Source: Septoria linicola (lineage: Eukaryota; Ascomycota; Dothideomycetes; Mycosphaerellales; Mycosphaerellaceae). From it: 64,000 nucleotides of DNA. The DNA is taken from the NCBI GenBank assembly GCA_024114885.1, contig CP099423.1, forward strand, positions 2,170,001 through 2,234,000, read 5' to 3'. The notes under the pieces are model-generated. The model worked only from the letters and a program-made list of their open reading frames with translations. It did not search any database and was not told the DNA's origin. Positions 24,060 to 36,400 of this stretch are shown here, in pieces. A program made the position numbers and the translations under genes. Position 1 is the stretch's first letter. Each line of letters starts with the position of its first letter.

Positions 24060-26100
24060 TAAAATCTTAAAAACTCTAGCTATTATCTATTAACTAAAGC
24101 TAAGTAAGATAAGTTACTATATAAGCTAGATATCTTAATTCTTCCTACTTCTTTAAAGAAAGAAGCTCTATACTTAGAGTCTTAGAGCGACGCTAATATA
24201 TAGTATTAAAGACTAGGATATATAGGTAATAATATCTTAAAATACCTAGATATTAGCCTAGATAATAAAGAAATTAGTCTAAAATACAAGGTATATATTT
24301 AATCTATATATACTTATAAAATAAGTTACTAAATTATAGAGAAAGCTAAAAGCTATCTAGATAAGATAAGCTACGATATCTATAGCTCTATAGAGCCTCC
24401 TACTAAATAGGAGTATTACTACTTTATTAGCTTTATAGATAATTATAGTTATTATTTAGAAATTAACCTATTACGACTTAAATCTAAAGCTTTCTCTAGT
24501 ATTAAAGACTTTGAAGTAAGAGCTAAAAACTCTAACTTGAATAGTAATAAAAGGCTATTACTTAAGATATTTAGAAGTAATAATACTAAAGAACTTACTA
24601 GTTCTAAAGTAGAGAGTCTCTTTAAAGAAAGTAGTATAAAATATAAACTTAGTAGCTCTTATAATCCTAAACGAAATAGGCTTATAGAGAGACTAAATAG
24701 AACTCTACTTAATAAAGTATATACCTTACTACTAGAGTCTAATCTTCCTAAGTACTTTTAGAGTAAGGCTTTAGAAGTAGCTATATATCTATATAATAGA
24801 ACGCTATACTTGTCTTTAAACTATAAATTACCCTATAAGGTTAGGTTTAATAAGAAGCTAAACCTTTATAATTTACGCGTTTTTAGCTCTATATCTTATT
24901 ATTCTAGAGTTAATACTAAGAAGTTAGATTCTAGAGCTTATAAGGCTATCTTTATTAGCTATAGCGACTCTAAGAACTATAAAGTCTTTAATTTAGAGTT
25001 AAAACGTACTATTTAGGTATAAGATATTACTATTCTAGAAAATTAGTTCTATAAAGATAAAGATATACTAAGAACTAGTCTAAATCTAGAAGAAGAACCT
25101 CTAATAACTCTATCTAATAATAACTAAAATCTAGAGAAAGTCTAAGCTTCTCTAGATAAGGTCTAAGCTCCTCTAGAGAAGGTCCGAGCTTCTCTAGACA
25201 AAGTCTAAGCTTAGACCTCTAATAATTAATCTATAAACCTAGAGTTAGATAGAGCTACGCCTACTAGTTCTATATCTAATAGAGATATATCTCTAGAGCT
25301 AGAACAAGATAAGTTATAAAATAATATAGAAGGTTCTTCTAAAGTATTTAAGATAGATATAGAGGATATTACTAGTTCTAGACCTATAAATACTCTAGAA
25401 GACGATAGTCTAGACGACGAGCTAGCCTTATATACACTTATAGTAAGTAATAATTATAACGACCCTACTACCTATAAAGAAGCTATTAATAGTCCTAATA
25501 AAGAAAAATAGTTAGAGCTTATATTATCTGAAATTAACGATCTTTATAGACTAAAAACCTAGGACTTAGTAGACCTACCTAAAGATAGAAAAATTATTAA
25601 AGATAGGTAGGTCTATAAGACAAAAAGAGACCTCTATAGTAATCTTATTAAGTTTAAAAGTAGATAGGTTACTATAGGCTCTAAGTAAGTACTAGGCCTA
25701 GACTACGACGATACTTTTAGTAATATATATTACTCTAAAACCTAGCTTTCTCTCTTCTATATAGTAGCTTATAAAGGGTTAGAAATCGAACAAATTAATA
25801 TAAAACTCGCTTTCTCTAATACCTCTATAAATAAAGAGATATATATCGAACAGCTTATAGGTTTTCTAGTTAAAGAGGAAGAGTCTAAAGTCTATCGCCT
25901 TAATACTACTTTATATAGCCTAAAACAAGCTAGTAGATAATAGTATTTATATCTTAAGTCTATATTAGCTAAATATAATTTTTATTCTTTACTTAAGAAT
26001 AGTATAGCCTTTAAAAATAAAGAGATAGGCGTCTATATTATATACTATATAGACGCCATACTTATATTTAGCTCTAGTCTAAACCTAGTAAATTAGGTTA
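24060..26100 (+). pseudogene. Copia-1 pol relic: GAG-pre-integrase, integrase, reverse transcriptase
   Basis: The GAG-pre-integrase signature RLGYIGNNILKYL lies at about 24,210. The integrase core follows, with FIDNYSYYLEINL at about 24,430, then SSSYNPKRNRLIERLNRTLL and VFSSISYYSRVNTKKL (24,650-24,920). Reverse transcriptase runs from about 25,500 (YKEAINSPNK) through KIIKDRQVYKTKRD to YIYYIDAILIFSS near 26,050, using Q for TAG. The catalytic YVDD motif now reads YIDA. Two fragments (24,537-24,761 and 24,810-25,016) remain free of stops, but they use TTG starts and are not genes. The product would have been the polyprotein that copies and inserts the element. In-frame stops are all TAA or TAG, as expected from RIP. 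Confidence 0.8.
25131..25214 (+). repeat. Four 21-bp units encoding a heptad repeat in Copia-1
   Basis: Four tandem 21-base units, each beginning ctagaNaaNgtc, keep the pol frame and encode a seven-residue pattern close to L-E/D-K-V-Q-A-S/P when TAA is read as Gln. They sit between integrase and reverse transcriptase. Confidence 0.75.
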
Positions 26101-26105
26101 AGACT

Positions 26106-26586
26106 AGTAGGTATTAATAAAGTAGTTATATACTACTATCTTATAGAGATCTTTACTAACTTATATACTACTAGGTATAAATTAGCTTCGTTAGTAATAT
26201 AGTTAGAGAAACTTCTAAGCCTTAAATGTTTTCTATAAACTATAAGAGATATAAGTAACCTATACTAATATAGGTTACTTCTATTTAGTATATATATCTA
26301 GGCTTATAACCTATTCAAAGTAGAGAGCGTTAGATACTATATACTATTAAGAAGAGTATAGTATAGTAAAGAAGAATAGAGAATTAATCTTAAACTATCT
26401 TATATATATAGTATAGTAGTAATATACTAGGAACTAAATATAAAGTTTATTAAGTTAGTTATCTAAGAAGAGAAGAAGGAGAAGTAAGATATACCTCTTA
26501 CTAAGCCTTAGGTAGATATTTTAGATATCTAGAACTATATCTAAATATCTATATCTAACCTAACTATCTAAGATATCTTCTTAATA
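26106..26586 (-). mobile_element. Copia-2: 5' end fragment (LTR plus leader) of the 277-bp-LTR copia family
   Basis: Bases 26,312-26,586 match the 277 bp LTR of Copia-4, and 26,106-26,311 match the leader just inside its 5' LTR (39,004-39,214), all in the same orientation. The piece is therefore the 5' end of a minus-strand element whose remaining internal part is missing. Its right end is the LTR terminus cttaata. Confidence 0.8.
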
Positions 26587-27937
26587 GATACTATAATAGA
26601 TAGATAGATAAATCTTATTACTAGTCTACCTCTTTATATATCTAGAGTAAGTAGTATACTCTATATCGTTCTTTAAAGAGAAAAGCTATAAAAACCCTTC
26701 TTATCTCTCCTTTATATTATAGTTAGTAGCTACCTCTATTATTCTCTATCTTTCTTTATATAAAACTAGGCTCTTTTATAGCCTAGCCTCTCTTTACCTC
26801 TTACCTCTCTCTCTCTATCCTCTCTCTCTTCTAGTATTTATAGGTCCTTAAGATTTCTCTACTTATATCCTAGGCTTATTAGTATAATAGTATTATACCT
26901 ACCTCTTAAAGTCTATAGAGAAGGAATATAGGTCCTAGCTATCTCTATAGTTTAAAGCCTTATTCTAAGATTCCTATAGTATAATAGAGTATAGAAGGTT
27001 ATAGATTTAAACCCTATATAGGCTATTCTTTTTATTATAGTATTCTTATCTAAATTCCTCTTATTTTATTATTATTATTATCCTTGTCTTAGTTCTCTTA
27101 GTCTCTTAGTTTTATAGGCTCTTCTCTAGTTCCTTCTTTACTAGAGAGAACTAGTCTAGAACCCTCTCTTAAATAAGCTACCTAGCTATAGCTTATAGGC
27201 CTCTCTTAGTTATTATTATTTCCTCCTAGTAGCTAGTTCCTATTTCTAAGAATAGCTTTTATCTACTAGCCTAGTACTTCTAGTAGAATATATATATATA
27301 TATCTTATAGTTTAGGCTCCTTAGTTATATAGGTACTAAAGCTAGATCTCTAGGATCCTTCTCTTTATAAGATATATATTTAGGCTAATATAGCCTATCC
27401 TAACTAGAGTTATTATTATACTTATAGGCCTAGAGAGGCCTAAGTATAGCTCCTATCCTTCTCTTATATATATTAACTACTATACTACTAGGTTGTCTCT
27501 ATCTAGGTTAGTTCTTCTCTACTTTACTCTTTTCTATTCTAGGTCCTATTATTATCTAGCCTACTAGTCCTTTACCTAGTCCTCTTATCCTCTTCTCTAT
27601 TATAGGCTCTAGGCTCTATACTATATTACTATAAGGTTATAGATCTCTATAGTTCTTATTTATCTTAGGCCTAGGTCTAGCCTTCTCTTATTTCTAGCTT
27701 CTCTCTATATAATTACCTAGTATTAGCTCCTAATATAGCTATATACCTAGGTACCTACTCTCTTTCCTATATATTACCTTAATAGGTCCTAGGTATATAT
27801 CCTTATAGAGATAATATTTACTTTCTTTTATAGGACCTAGGTAGATACTATCTTATATACTCTAGTAATATATCTTAGAGCCTAGGTCTAGATCTTCTCT
27901 ATAGGTTTAGTTAGGCTCTTATTATAGTCTCTTATAC
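26587..27937. other. Unassigned RIP-mutated block flanked by a 14-bp direct repeat
   Basis: About 1.35 kb lacks CG as well as CA and TG dinucleotides. It contains a TATA-like ctataaaaacccttc near 26,690, long CT-rich tracts, and no protein match that I can read on either strand. The sequence tagatactataata occurs at both edges (26,585-26,598 and 27,938-27,951). It could be an insertion with target duplication or another LTR and leader. The identity is unknown. Confidence 0.4.
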
Positions 27938-29246
27938 TAGATACTATAATAATATAGTAAAGATATAGAAGTTCTAGAAGCTAGATATAAAGACTATTAA
28001 GTAGTATACTAATATAATCTTTTTTAAAAAGGAACTAGATAGAGAATTAGACTTAAATATTAAGATTAAGAATCTCTCTAATTTAGCTCTAGAAAGAAGA
28101 CTAGTTAGAAAGCTAAGAACTATTAGCTAGCCTACTCTATAGGCTAGTAGAAGTACTCTAGATACTTCTAGTCTAAGCTAGTAGAAGCCTTCTTAGCTAT
28201 TAGTATAGGCTTAGGAAAAAGAGAAACTCTTTATATAACTTCTATCTCTACTAGAAGATATAGAAGAGTATAGAAAATTCCTAGACTAAAGAAAAGTTAA
28301 AAAAGAATCTAAAAATTCTATCTAAGAAACTATAGAGATAGATTAGGAGTAGATAGCTCTAAAATAAACTCTTAGAAAGAGAAAAGTATCTTAAGAACTT
28401 AGTAGGTTTAACTATAAGCTAAAGCTAATTAGACTTAAGTTAGATTAGACTAGTTAGCTAGATAAGGAAATACTTCTAGAGTATTAAACTTTCTTCTTAG
28501 CTATAAGTTCTATTAATATAAGATAGCTCTATCTTATATAAGAGATATATAAAAGATAATTCTAAGCCTTAGAGTTAGGCTAAGAGGAGTCTAAAAGAAT
28601 TTTCTAGTTATCTAGCTTCTTCTTAGATAGTCTTTATAAAGTCCTAAATAGCTCTACTAATATTAGATCTATTACTAACTATAATATTACTATATAGTAC
28701 CTAGCTAAACTAGATACTCTCTAAAGCTAAGTACTAGTTAATATTAAAGATCTTCTCTATAGTAGCTATTATCTCTAGTACTAGTATATAGTTACTCTAT
28801 ATCTTAGTTTAATATAAGATCTCTATAGCTAAGAATAGTATACTCTAGATACTCTTAGAGGACTAAGAAGCTATATAGAATATAACTAAGTATAGGATTA
28901 GTCTATAAGATATCTAAAGAACTATTAGAATTAGCTATAAGTAAGAATAAGAATAACTTACTAGATAGTTTATATCTTAAATAATCTACTCTTATATAAT
29001 AGAGAAGAAAGATCTTATAGAAGGTATTTCTTTTACCTTTTTATAGAAGATAGTAGTATAGAAAGTTCTACTAAATAGATAGTTAGTACTATCTAATTAT
29101 TAGTCTAAAAAATAAGTACTTAATAACTAATTAAGATTAGAACTAGTACTTAAGTACTATAGATAATCTATTAAAAGATCTAACTATATAGTATAAGTAG
29201 GAGTAGTAAGAATATATCCTAGATAGTTAGTTTAGATATAGATATT
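27938..29246 (+). mobile_element. Copia-3: 3' part of a plus-strand copia, first piece
   Basis: The sequence is the reverse complement of Copia-4 in two parts: 27,938 to about 28,260 matches the late integrase region (36,420-36,100), and the rest matches the 3' end of pol (to 33,472). Most of the reverse transcriptase region between these is missing. A purine tract (gtataagtaggag) precedes the 3' LTR, which begins at 29,204 with tagtaagaatatatcc. Only 43 bases of that LTR are present before it is broken by Gypsy-1; the rest resumes at 42,082. Confidence 0.8.
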
Positions 29247-29524
29247 AATAGATAATAACTACTCTAATACTAACTCTCTAGATAGGTATAAGAGTAGCTA
29301 TTATAGAATAAGATCTATTTAGATAGTAATAGTCTTATAATATATAGGTTAGATAGTAGTAACGAGCTTAAACTAGTAGCTCTAGGCTTAAGAGTTTATA
29401 TTAGGACTATAGGATATTAAATTAATAAAGTAAAGTAAATATTTCTATCTTAGAAACGAACTACTATCTTAGTTTTATACTAAAGCTACTAAGTATAGTA
29501 TATAGATAGGCCTTTACCTTACTA
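29247..29524 (-). repeat. Gypsy-1 3' LTR (278 bp)
   Basis: It matches 41,804-42,081 in the same orientation over its whole length, apart from C/T and G/A differences typical of RIP. On the plus strand it begins aatagataataactactc and ends accttacta. Confidence 0.88.
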
Positions 29525-32500
29525 ATCCTCTCTTTCTTAGTATCTAACTAGATATTAAATACTTATAGAACCTACTTAGAATCGCTTAAAACTAGCTAGT
29601 TTTTCTATTAAAATCTATTAAACTATTAATTAGAGATCTATTAAATATACGATTACTATTAGGTAACTTATCTAATACCTAACTCTTAAAGTAGGCTAGA
29701 AATACTATTAGAATTATATAGTACTCTTTACCTATACGAGTATATTACTAAGAGATATAGAGATACGAAATAACTAGTAAGCCTATATTAGTATAAAGGT
29801 TTTTCTAACTAAGCTTAAGGCTAGCTTTTATATTATTAGTAATTACTAGAGCTATAGTCTCGACGAAGCCTATATTATAGCTTTACTTATTAGAGATAAT
29901 ACGCCTTACTATTTAATAACTTTACTTTCTTATAGTTAAAGAACCTATTACTAATTATATTAGAGGTTAGTAAAAGTTATTCTCTATTACTAGTATTATC
30001 TAGAGAGATCGTAAACTAAGCCTAATCGAGGCCTTTTCTCTTAAGTAATATATTCTTATTTAAGACGATATACTAGAAGCTATTAGAGAAGTTAGAACTA
30101 GCCTTATTATTAAAGATATAAAAGATTATAGATAGGTAGGCTATATATTCGATAGTTGTATATAAGATAGTAACTAGCTAATATAGCTATAGTAAAGGAT
30201 ACTAGTAGAGAAGCTATTAAGATAGCGAATACTATATACTATAAGACTAACTATACTAACTAATAGCTATACTATACTATCGATATAGTATAAATTCCTA
30301 CTATATAGCTCTAAGTAAGAAGTCTAGAATCTAAAATAGGCCTCTAGTAGAAGAAGAATAAAAGAGAAAGCTATAACTAGTCTAGGAATCCTTATTACTA
30401 TTACTATCTAAGAGCTCTTAAGCCTTCTAATAAATATTAGAAGTAATCCTTAGGTCGACTATAGCTATAGAGAACTAAAAGAGGCTAAGATAGCTTTTAT
30501 CTATTCTATATATTAGAGCGTTAATATCGTTCTCTAGTTCCTAAGTACTAGTATCCTTCTTACTATAATAAGTATATCCTATAGGCTTAGAGAAGAAAGT
30601 ATTTACTTCTAGCTTAAACTATATCTAATTTTAAGTATTCTAGACGATAAGAGCTTAGAGATTAGCTATATTATCTATCTAAATAATACGCTAATAGAGA
30701 GTATACGTTACTCTAGCTATCCTTAGTAGCTTTAAACCTATAGCGTTATCTATCTTAGTCGTATATTCTTTATAAAGAAGCTAGCTAAAGTATAGAGGAA
30801 TATTAATTAAAGTATAGCTCTTAGCTACCTTCTTCTTCTTCTAGATATTATCTATCTCTTTAAGAGTACTACTAACGATTATATAGTAGTAGATCTTAGA
30901 TATAATACTATCTTTTATATAAGCCTAGTAATATAGATTAAGCTCTAAGTCGCTTTCTAGCTTAGTTCTACTATTATCTTCTCTAATAATTAGTAATAGA
31001 TACTACGAACCTAGTAGTAGCTCTATTATAGGTAACTCTTAGTCTTATATAGGATCGCTATTATCTAAAGCGCTTAGTATAGAAGAAGTCTCGATCGAGA
31101 TAATAATAGTTTCTCTAGTATAAAGTTCTATAATCTTTCTACTTTTATAAAAAGCTTATATTAATATAGGTTTAGGTATAGGCTTCTTTATAGAGCTTAG
31201 TATTAACTTCTCTAACTAAGCTTTTAGCTTCTATATAGTACTAGATAATATAGAATCTCTAATATAAGGCTCTAGAGTCGTAAGTAAGCTATCTTCTTCT
31301 TTCTAACTAGAATTTAGAATAGGACTAGATAAGGATAGGCTCTTAGATATAGAGGAAGAGAGATATCTATTAGATCTTAGATTTCTAGAAGAAGGTAATA
31401 GGCTATAGGATATTAAGAGCTATTTCTCTACTACTAGAAATATATAAGTTAGTTCTTTAAAGATCTCTTCTTTATACTCTTTCTTAGTAAGCTTAATAGT
31501 AAATCTATATAGATTAAGCTTATAGTCTACTTCTAGGTATACTTTATATATCTTATAGCTAAATATATTAATCTATAAGAGCTTCTTCTTAAACTTATAC
31601 TAGTAGTATCTTCTATCTAAGTTTATATTAATAAAGCCTAGGTCTTATAAACTAGGAGTCTTTTTACTTCTCTATAACTAAAAATACTAGCTATAAGAGA
31701 GTATATTTACTATCTATTAATAGAAACGATCTTATATTTACTATACTATAAAAGCCTAGTCTTTAGACTTACTCTCTTTAAAGATATCTTTATACTTATT
31801 TAACTATTAATAAAGGTTCTTAAGTATCTCTGTATTATATAAGACTTAGTAGAGAAAGAGGAAATTTTACTTATATCTAAACTCTATATAGAGCTACTAC
31901 TAAATTAAGTTTCTCTCTTTTACTAAGTCTTAGCCTTCTTAGTATATTTTCTTTATATTTTTACGCTTTATACTCTATATATTAAAGTACTTTAGTAAAA
32001 TCTTAGTTAAGAGATATTTAAAGAAATTAGATATACTAACCTTTATTATATTACTTACTTTCTCGACTTACTTAAGTACTAAGTTAAAGCTTTCCTCTTA
32101 TTCTTCTAGTATTTCTAGTAATAGAATAGTATTAGTAGCGTTATTAAGGTTCGTTATACTAGTAAGAGATCTACTTAAAGGCTAGAAACTAATAAGAGAG
32201 TCTTTATAATTAGTATAAGTAAGCGCTATATCTTATATAGAGCTTAAAGAAGCTATCTTTTATCTTTTCTTCTAAGACTCTTATCTAGATAGTTCTTATA
32301 TAGAACTTCGAATAAGTAAGATAGAAAGCGAAAGCGCTAGTCTTATAGAGCGTTTAGATATTAAAGAACGCTAGAAGGAAGAAGTCTTATTCTTTATAAG
32401 TAATAGAGAAAGAGAATATCTTTAAATAGGTATATTAGTAGCTTAAGGTAATATAAGGCGTATAACTAGTAGTAAGTAACTTAAGAAGTAAGAAAGGTCG

Positions 32501-33194
32501 AGTATATAACTAGTTAAAAGAGTTTCTATTATATTTATTATAACTTATATATATAAATAGCTAGATAGCGTTACTAGATAGTAATAAAAGATAAGATCTA
32601 ATCTTAATAGAAGTAGAGCTCTATAGTAACTAAATAATAGTTAATAAGAAGAAAGAGTTTATTTAGAATATAAAAATAGTCTAATTATATATCTTATTAT
32701 AGTAGTATAACTTCTATTAGGATTAGAAGTCTCTATATAAGGCTTAGTTATATAAGTTTTAGTTATTATCTAAAAAGATAACTAAAAGTTTACTTTATCT
32801 TAACGCTTCTATAGCTATTATATACTACTAATACTACTACTAACTACTATAGTATATACCTTACTATTACTAATAAGAACTAAGACTTAGATACTATTAT
32901 CGTTACTTCTACTAACTTAAAAGAGTCTTATTTTTTATATATCTAGTTAGCTTACTAGATCGTACTTTCTATATTATAAGAGACTACTAGTACTATAATT
33001 AATAGCTAGGAAGAAGCTATTAGAGCTACTATTACTAAAGATTTAAGCTTCTCTACTTCTAGATAGGCTAAAAAACCTTAAACTTTAAGAATTCTCTACT
33101 AAAAAATTAATATCTTTAGTAATTCCTTTAGTAAGATAAAGATTAGTAGTAGAAAGGCCTTTAAGATAGAAAATCCTTATTTTACTTTACTAGT
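29525..33194 (-). pseudogene. Gypsy-1 3' accessory region with a RIP-mutated reading frame
   Basis: These 3.7 kb lie between the lost pol region and the 3' LTR. Read on the minus strand with TAA/TAG as Gln or Trp, a frame is open over at least about 32,400 to 30,750. It includes KTPSLQDLGFININLDRRYY and a later Ser-rich stretch (SSSISKSLSLSSPILNSS). The same frame is present in Gypsy-2 after 63,320, which shows it belongs to the element. I do not recognise the protein; it lacks the motifs of gag, protease, reverse transcriptase or integrase. Gln and Lys content suggests coiled coil in the first half. Confidence 0.55.
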
Positions 33195-33471
33195 TATTAA
33201 AAGTAGAGAGCGTGTTATATACTATATAATATTAAGAAGAGTATAGCGTAGTAAAGAAGAATAGAGGATTAATCTTAAACTAACTTATATATATAGTATA
33301 GTAGTAATATACTAGGAACTAAATATAAACTTAATTAAGTTAGTTATCTAAGAAGAGAAGAAAGAGAAGTAAGATATACCTCTTACTAAGCCTTAGGTAG
33401 ATACCTTAGGTATCTAGAACTATACTTAAATATCTATATCTAGACTAACTATCTAGGATATATTCTTAATA
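33195..33471 (-). repeat. Copia-4 3' LTR (277 bp)
   Basis: It is nearly identical to 39,215-39,491 and to copies at 26,312, 49,374 and 52,770. A purine tract (ataagtaggag on the minus strand, 33,472-33,482) lies next to it as the expected plus-strand primer. Confidence 0.88.
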
Positions 33472-33482
33472 CTCCTACTTAT

Positions 33483-36400
33483 ACTATATAGTTAGATCTT
33501 TCTATAGATTATCTATAATACTTAAGTACTAGCTCTAATCTTAATTAGTTATTAAGTACTTACTTTTTAGACTAATAACTAGATAGTACTAACTATTAAT
33601 CTAATAAACTTTCTATACTACTATCTTCTATAAAAAGGTAAAAGAAATACCTTCTATAAGATCTTCCTCCTCTCTTATATAGGAGTAGATTATTTAGGAT
33701 ATAGACTATCTAGTAAGTTACTCTTATCCTTTCTTATAGCTAATTCTAATAGCTCTCTAGATTCCTTATAGCCTAGTCCTCTACTTAGTTATATTCTATA
33801 TAGCTTCTTAGTTCTCTAATAGCCTTTAGGGTATACTATTCTTAGCTATAGAGATCTTATATTAAGCTAGAGAGTAGAGTAACTATATACTAGTAGAGGA
33901 GATAATAGCTACTATAGAGGAGGTCTTTAATATTAACTAGTACTTAGCCTTAGAGGGTGTCTAGTTTAGCTAGGTACTATATAGTAATATTATAGTTAGT
34001 AACAAGTCTAATATTAGTAAGAGTATTTAGGACTTTATAAAGTCTAACTAAGGAGGAGTTAAGTAACTAAAATCTTTCTTTTAGACTCCTCTTAGTTTAA
34101 CTCTAAGGCTTAGAGTTATCTTTTATATATCTCTTATATAAGGTAGAGCTACCTTATAAACTCCTAAAACTATAGTCTATTCTTTAGCTTAGTAAGACTA
34201 TCTACTACTATCTCTTTTATATTTATATATTCTATAGAGATAAGTCTGTTCTACTAGAGCTTTCTTATAGTATTATATAAGATATTAATATATTTAGACT
34301 TATTATAAATATATAAGTCCTTAACTAGAGTAAGAGTAGCTTAGTTATTACCTTTTAGCTAAATTAGCCTAATTCTAGTAATAGTTTCCTAGTTACTAAG
34401 GATCCTTAGTTAGTAAGAATATTCTCCTACTAACTCTAGGTATCTAAGCTCTCTTAAAAGAGTACTAAGGAACTATAACTATTTTATATATACTCCTATA
34501 GCTATATATTTAGCTTCTATTATAGATATAGCTATAGATTTCTACTTCTTACTTATCTAGGAGATTAGTATACTATAAAGGAAGAAGATATATCTAAGGA
34601 TTAAGACTCTATTAGTCTTGTCTATTATATAGTTAGAGTCTATATATCTAGTAAGATAGCCTTAACTATTCCTTAAGTATCTTAGACTAAAGTCTAGGTT
34701 TAATCTTAGGTATCTAGTTAGCTTCTTTAGAGCCTTTATATATCCTACTATTAGATTACTAATATAGGAGCTTAATCTTCTAAAGGTAAATAAAATATCT
34801 AGTCTTATAATAGTTATAAGCTATATCTATATTCTAATAATAGATTAGTACTCCTATTTATTATATCTTTTATTATTTAGTCTAGTAGGCTTTAGACTTT
34901 TATAGCTATCTATTAGTAAAAGAGTTAGTAATATAGTTTCTTAGCCTATTCCTATCTTAGCTAGGTTCTCTTAGATATAATACTTCTAGTTAAGTTTTAG
35001 CTAGCCTTACTATCTATTTCTTATTAGTCTTATTCTAAGAATCTTATCTAGCTCTCTAAGATCTTTAATCTTAAAGACCTTACTAAGTTAGTCTTTAAAC
35101 TAGAGGATATCTTCTAGTCTCTCTATAGTAATAGGTATATTATTAATATAGATTAGGATTATTAGGTCTTTCCTTTTCTTATAGATTAAAAGATATAGGT
35201 CTACTTCTAATTATCTAAATCCTATTCCTTTTAGCTTTAATATATATAGCTGATTCTAGTCTCTTATAGCTTACTTTAGCCTATAGAGACTCCTTAGAAC
35301 TTATAAGACTATACTAGTTAGTAGGTTAATACCTAGTAGTAGGATTATATAGATATTCTTATATAGAGTACTCTCTATAAATATATTATTTATATCTACT
35401 TAGTATAGAACTAGATCCTTCTTATAGACTATAGCTATAAATCCTCTTAGAGTATCCTACCTAACTATAGAGGTAAAAGTTTCTATATAGTCTACTCTAT
35501 ACTTTTAGAAGAACTCTCTTATAACTAGTCTTACCTTAAACTTTTTAATAGCTCTACTAAGCTTTCTCTTAATATTAAAGACCTATCTTAAGGTAACTAA
35601 GTTAGCCTCTTTTAGTAGGACTACTATAGTCTAGGTATTATTACTTATAAGTATATCTAGCTCCTTCTAAATAGCCTCTTTCTAGAGATAACTCTACTTA
35701 GGATTACTTACTACTTCCTTATAGTTCCTTAGAATTAGAACCTTCTATTTATATATTCCTACTTCTTTAGTAGTAGAGAATATAATCTCTTTAACTTCCT
35801 CTAAGAATTCTAAGTCCTATAGGATATCTAGGTTAATAGAGCTTATAGCTAAGAAGAAAGTCTAATACTCTAGAAGTATTTCCTTATCTAGCTAACTATT
35901 CTAATCTAGCTTAAGCCTAATTAGCTTTAGCTTTTAGTTAAATCTATTAAGTTCTTAAGATACTTTTCTCTTCCTAAGGGTTTACCTTAGAGCTATCTAC
36001 TTATAATCTATCTCTATAGTTTCTTAGGTAGAATTCTTAGATTCTTTCTTAACTTTCTCTTAGTCTAGGAATTTTCTATACTCTCCTATATCTTCTAGTA
36101 GAGGTAGAAGTTATATAAAGAGTTTCTTTCCTTCCTAAACCTATACTAATAGCTAAGAGAGAGAAGGCTTCTACTAGCCTAGACTAGGAGCACCTAGGGT
36201 ACTCTTACTAGCTTATAGAGTAGGCTAGCTAATAGTTCTTAGCCTTCTAATAGGTCTTCTTTCTAGAGCTAAACTAGAGAGATTCTTAATCTTAATATTT
36301 AAGTCTAATTCTCTACCTAGCTTATCTTTAAAGAAGATTATATTAGTATACTACTTAATAGCCTTTATATCTAGCTCCTAGAACTTCTATACCTTTACTA

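Larger units (their letters stand above)
22081..26105 (+). mobile_element. Copia-1: RIP-mutated Ty1/copia retrotransposon, 3' end lost
   Basis: About 4 kb reads as a copia element on the plus strand once TAA/TAG are taken as mutated CAA/CAG/TGG. The 5' two kilobases probably held LTR and gag but cannot be aligned to anything here. From about 24,060 come the GAG-pre-integrase, integrase and reverse transcriptase parts of pol. The reading stops abruptly at about 26,105, before an RNase H domain, where a fragment of another copia in reverse orientation begins. Neither LTR was identified. The left edge is set only by the composition change. Confidence 0.7.

Noticed and set aside
24537..25016. Two stop-free frames (74 and 68 residues) that look like small genes
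   Set aside because: They begin with TTG, lie in RIP-saturated DNA and read as consecutive parts of a copia integrase separated by a TAG that was probably TGG.
26878..27035. tRNA- or SINE-like boxes (tagtataatagtatta and gatttaaaccc)
   Set aside because: Spacing does not fit a tRNA A-box/B-box pair and no cloverleaf can be drawn. Similar strings are expected by chance in AT-rich RIP-mutated DNA.
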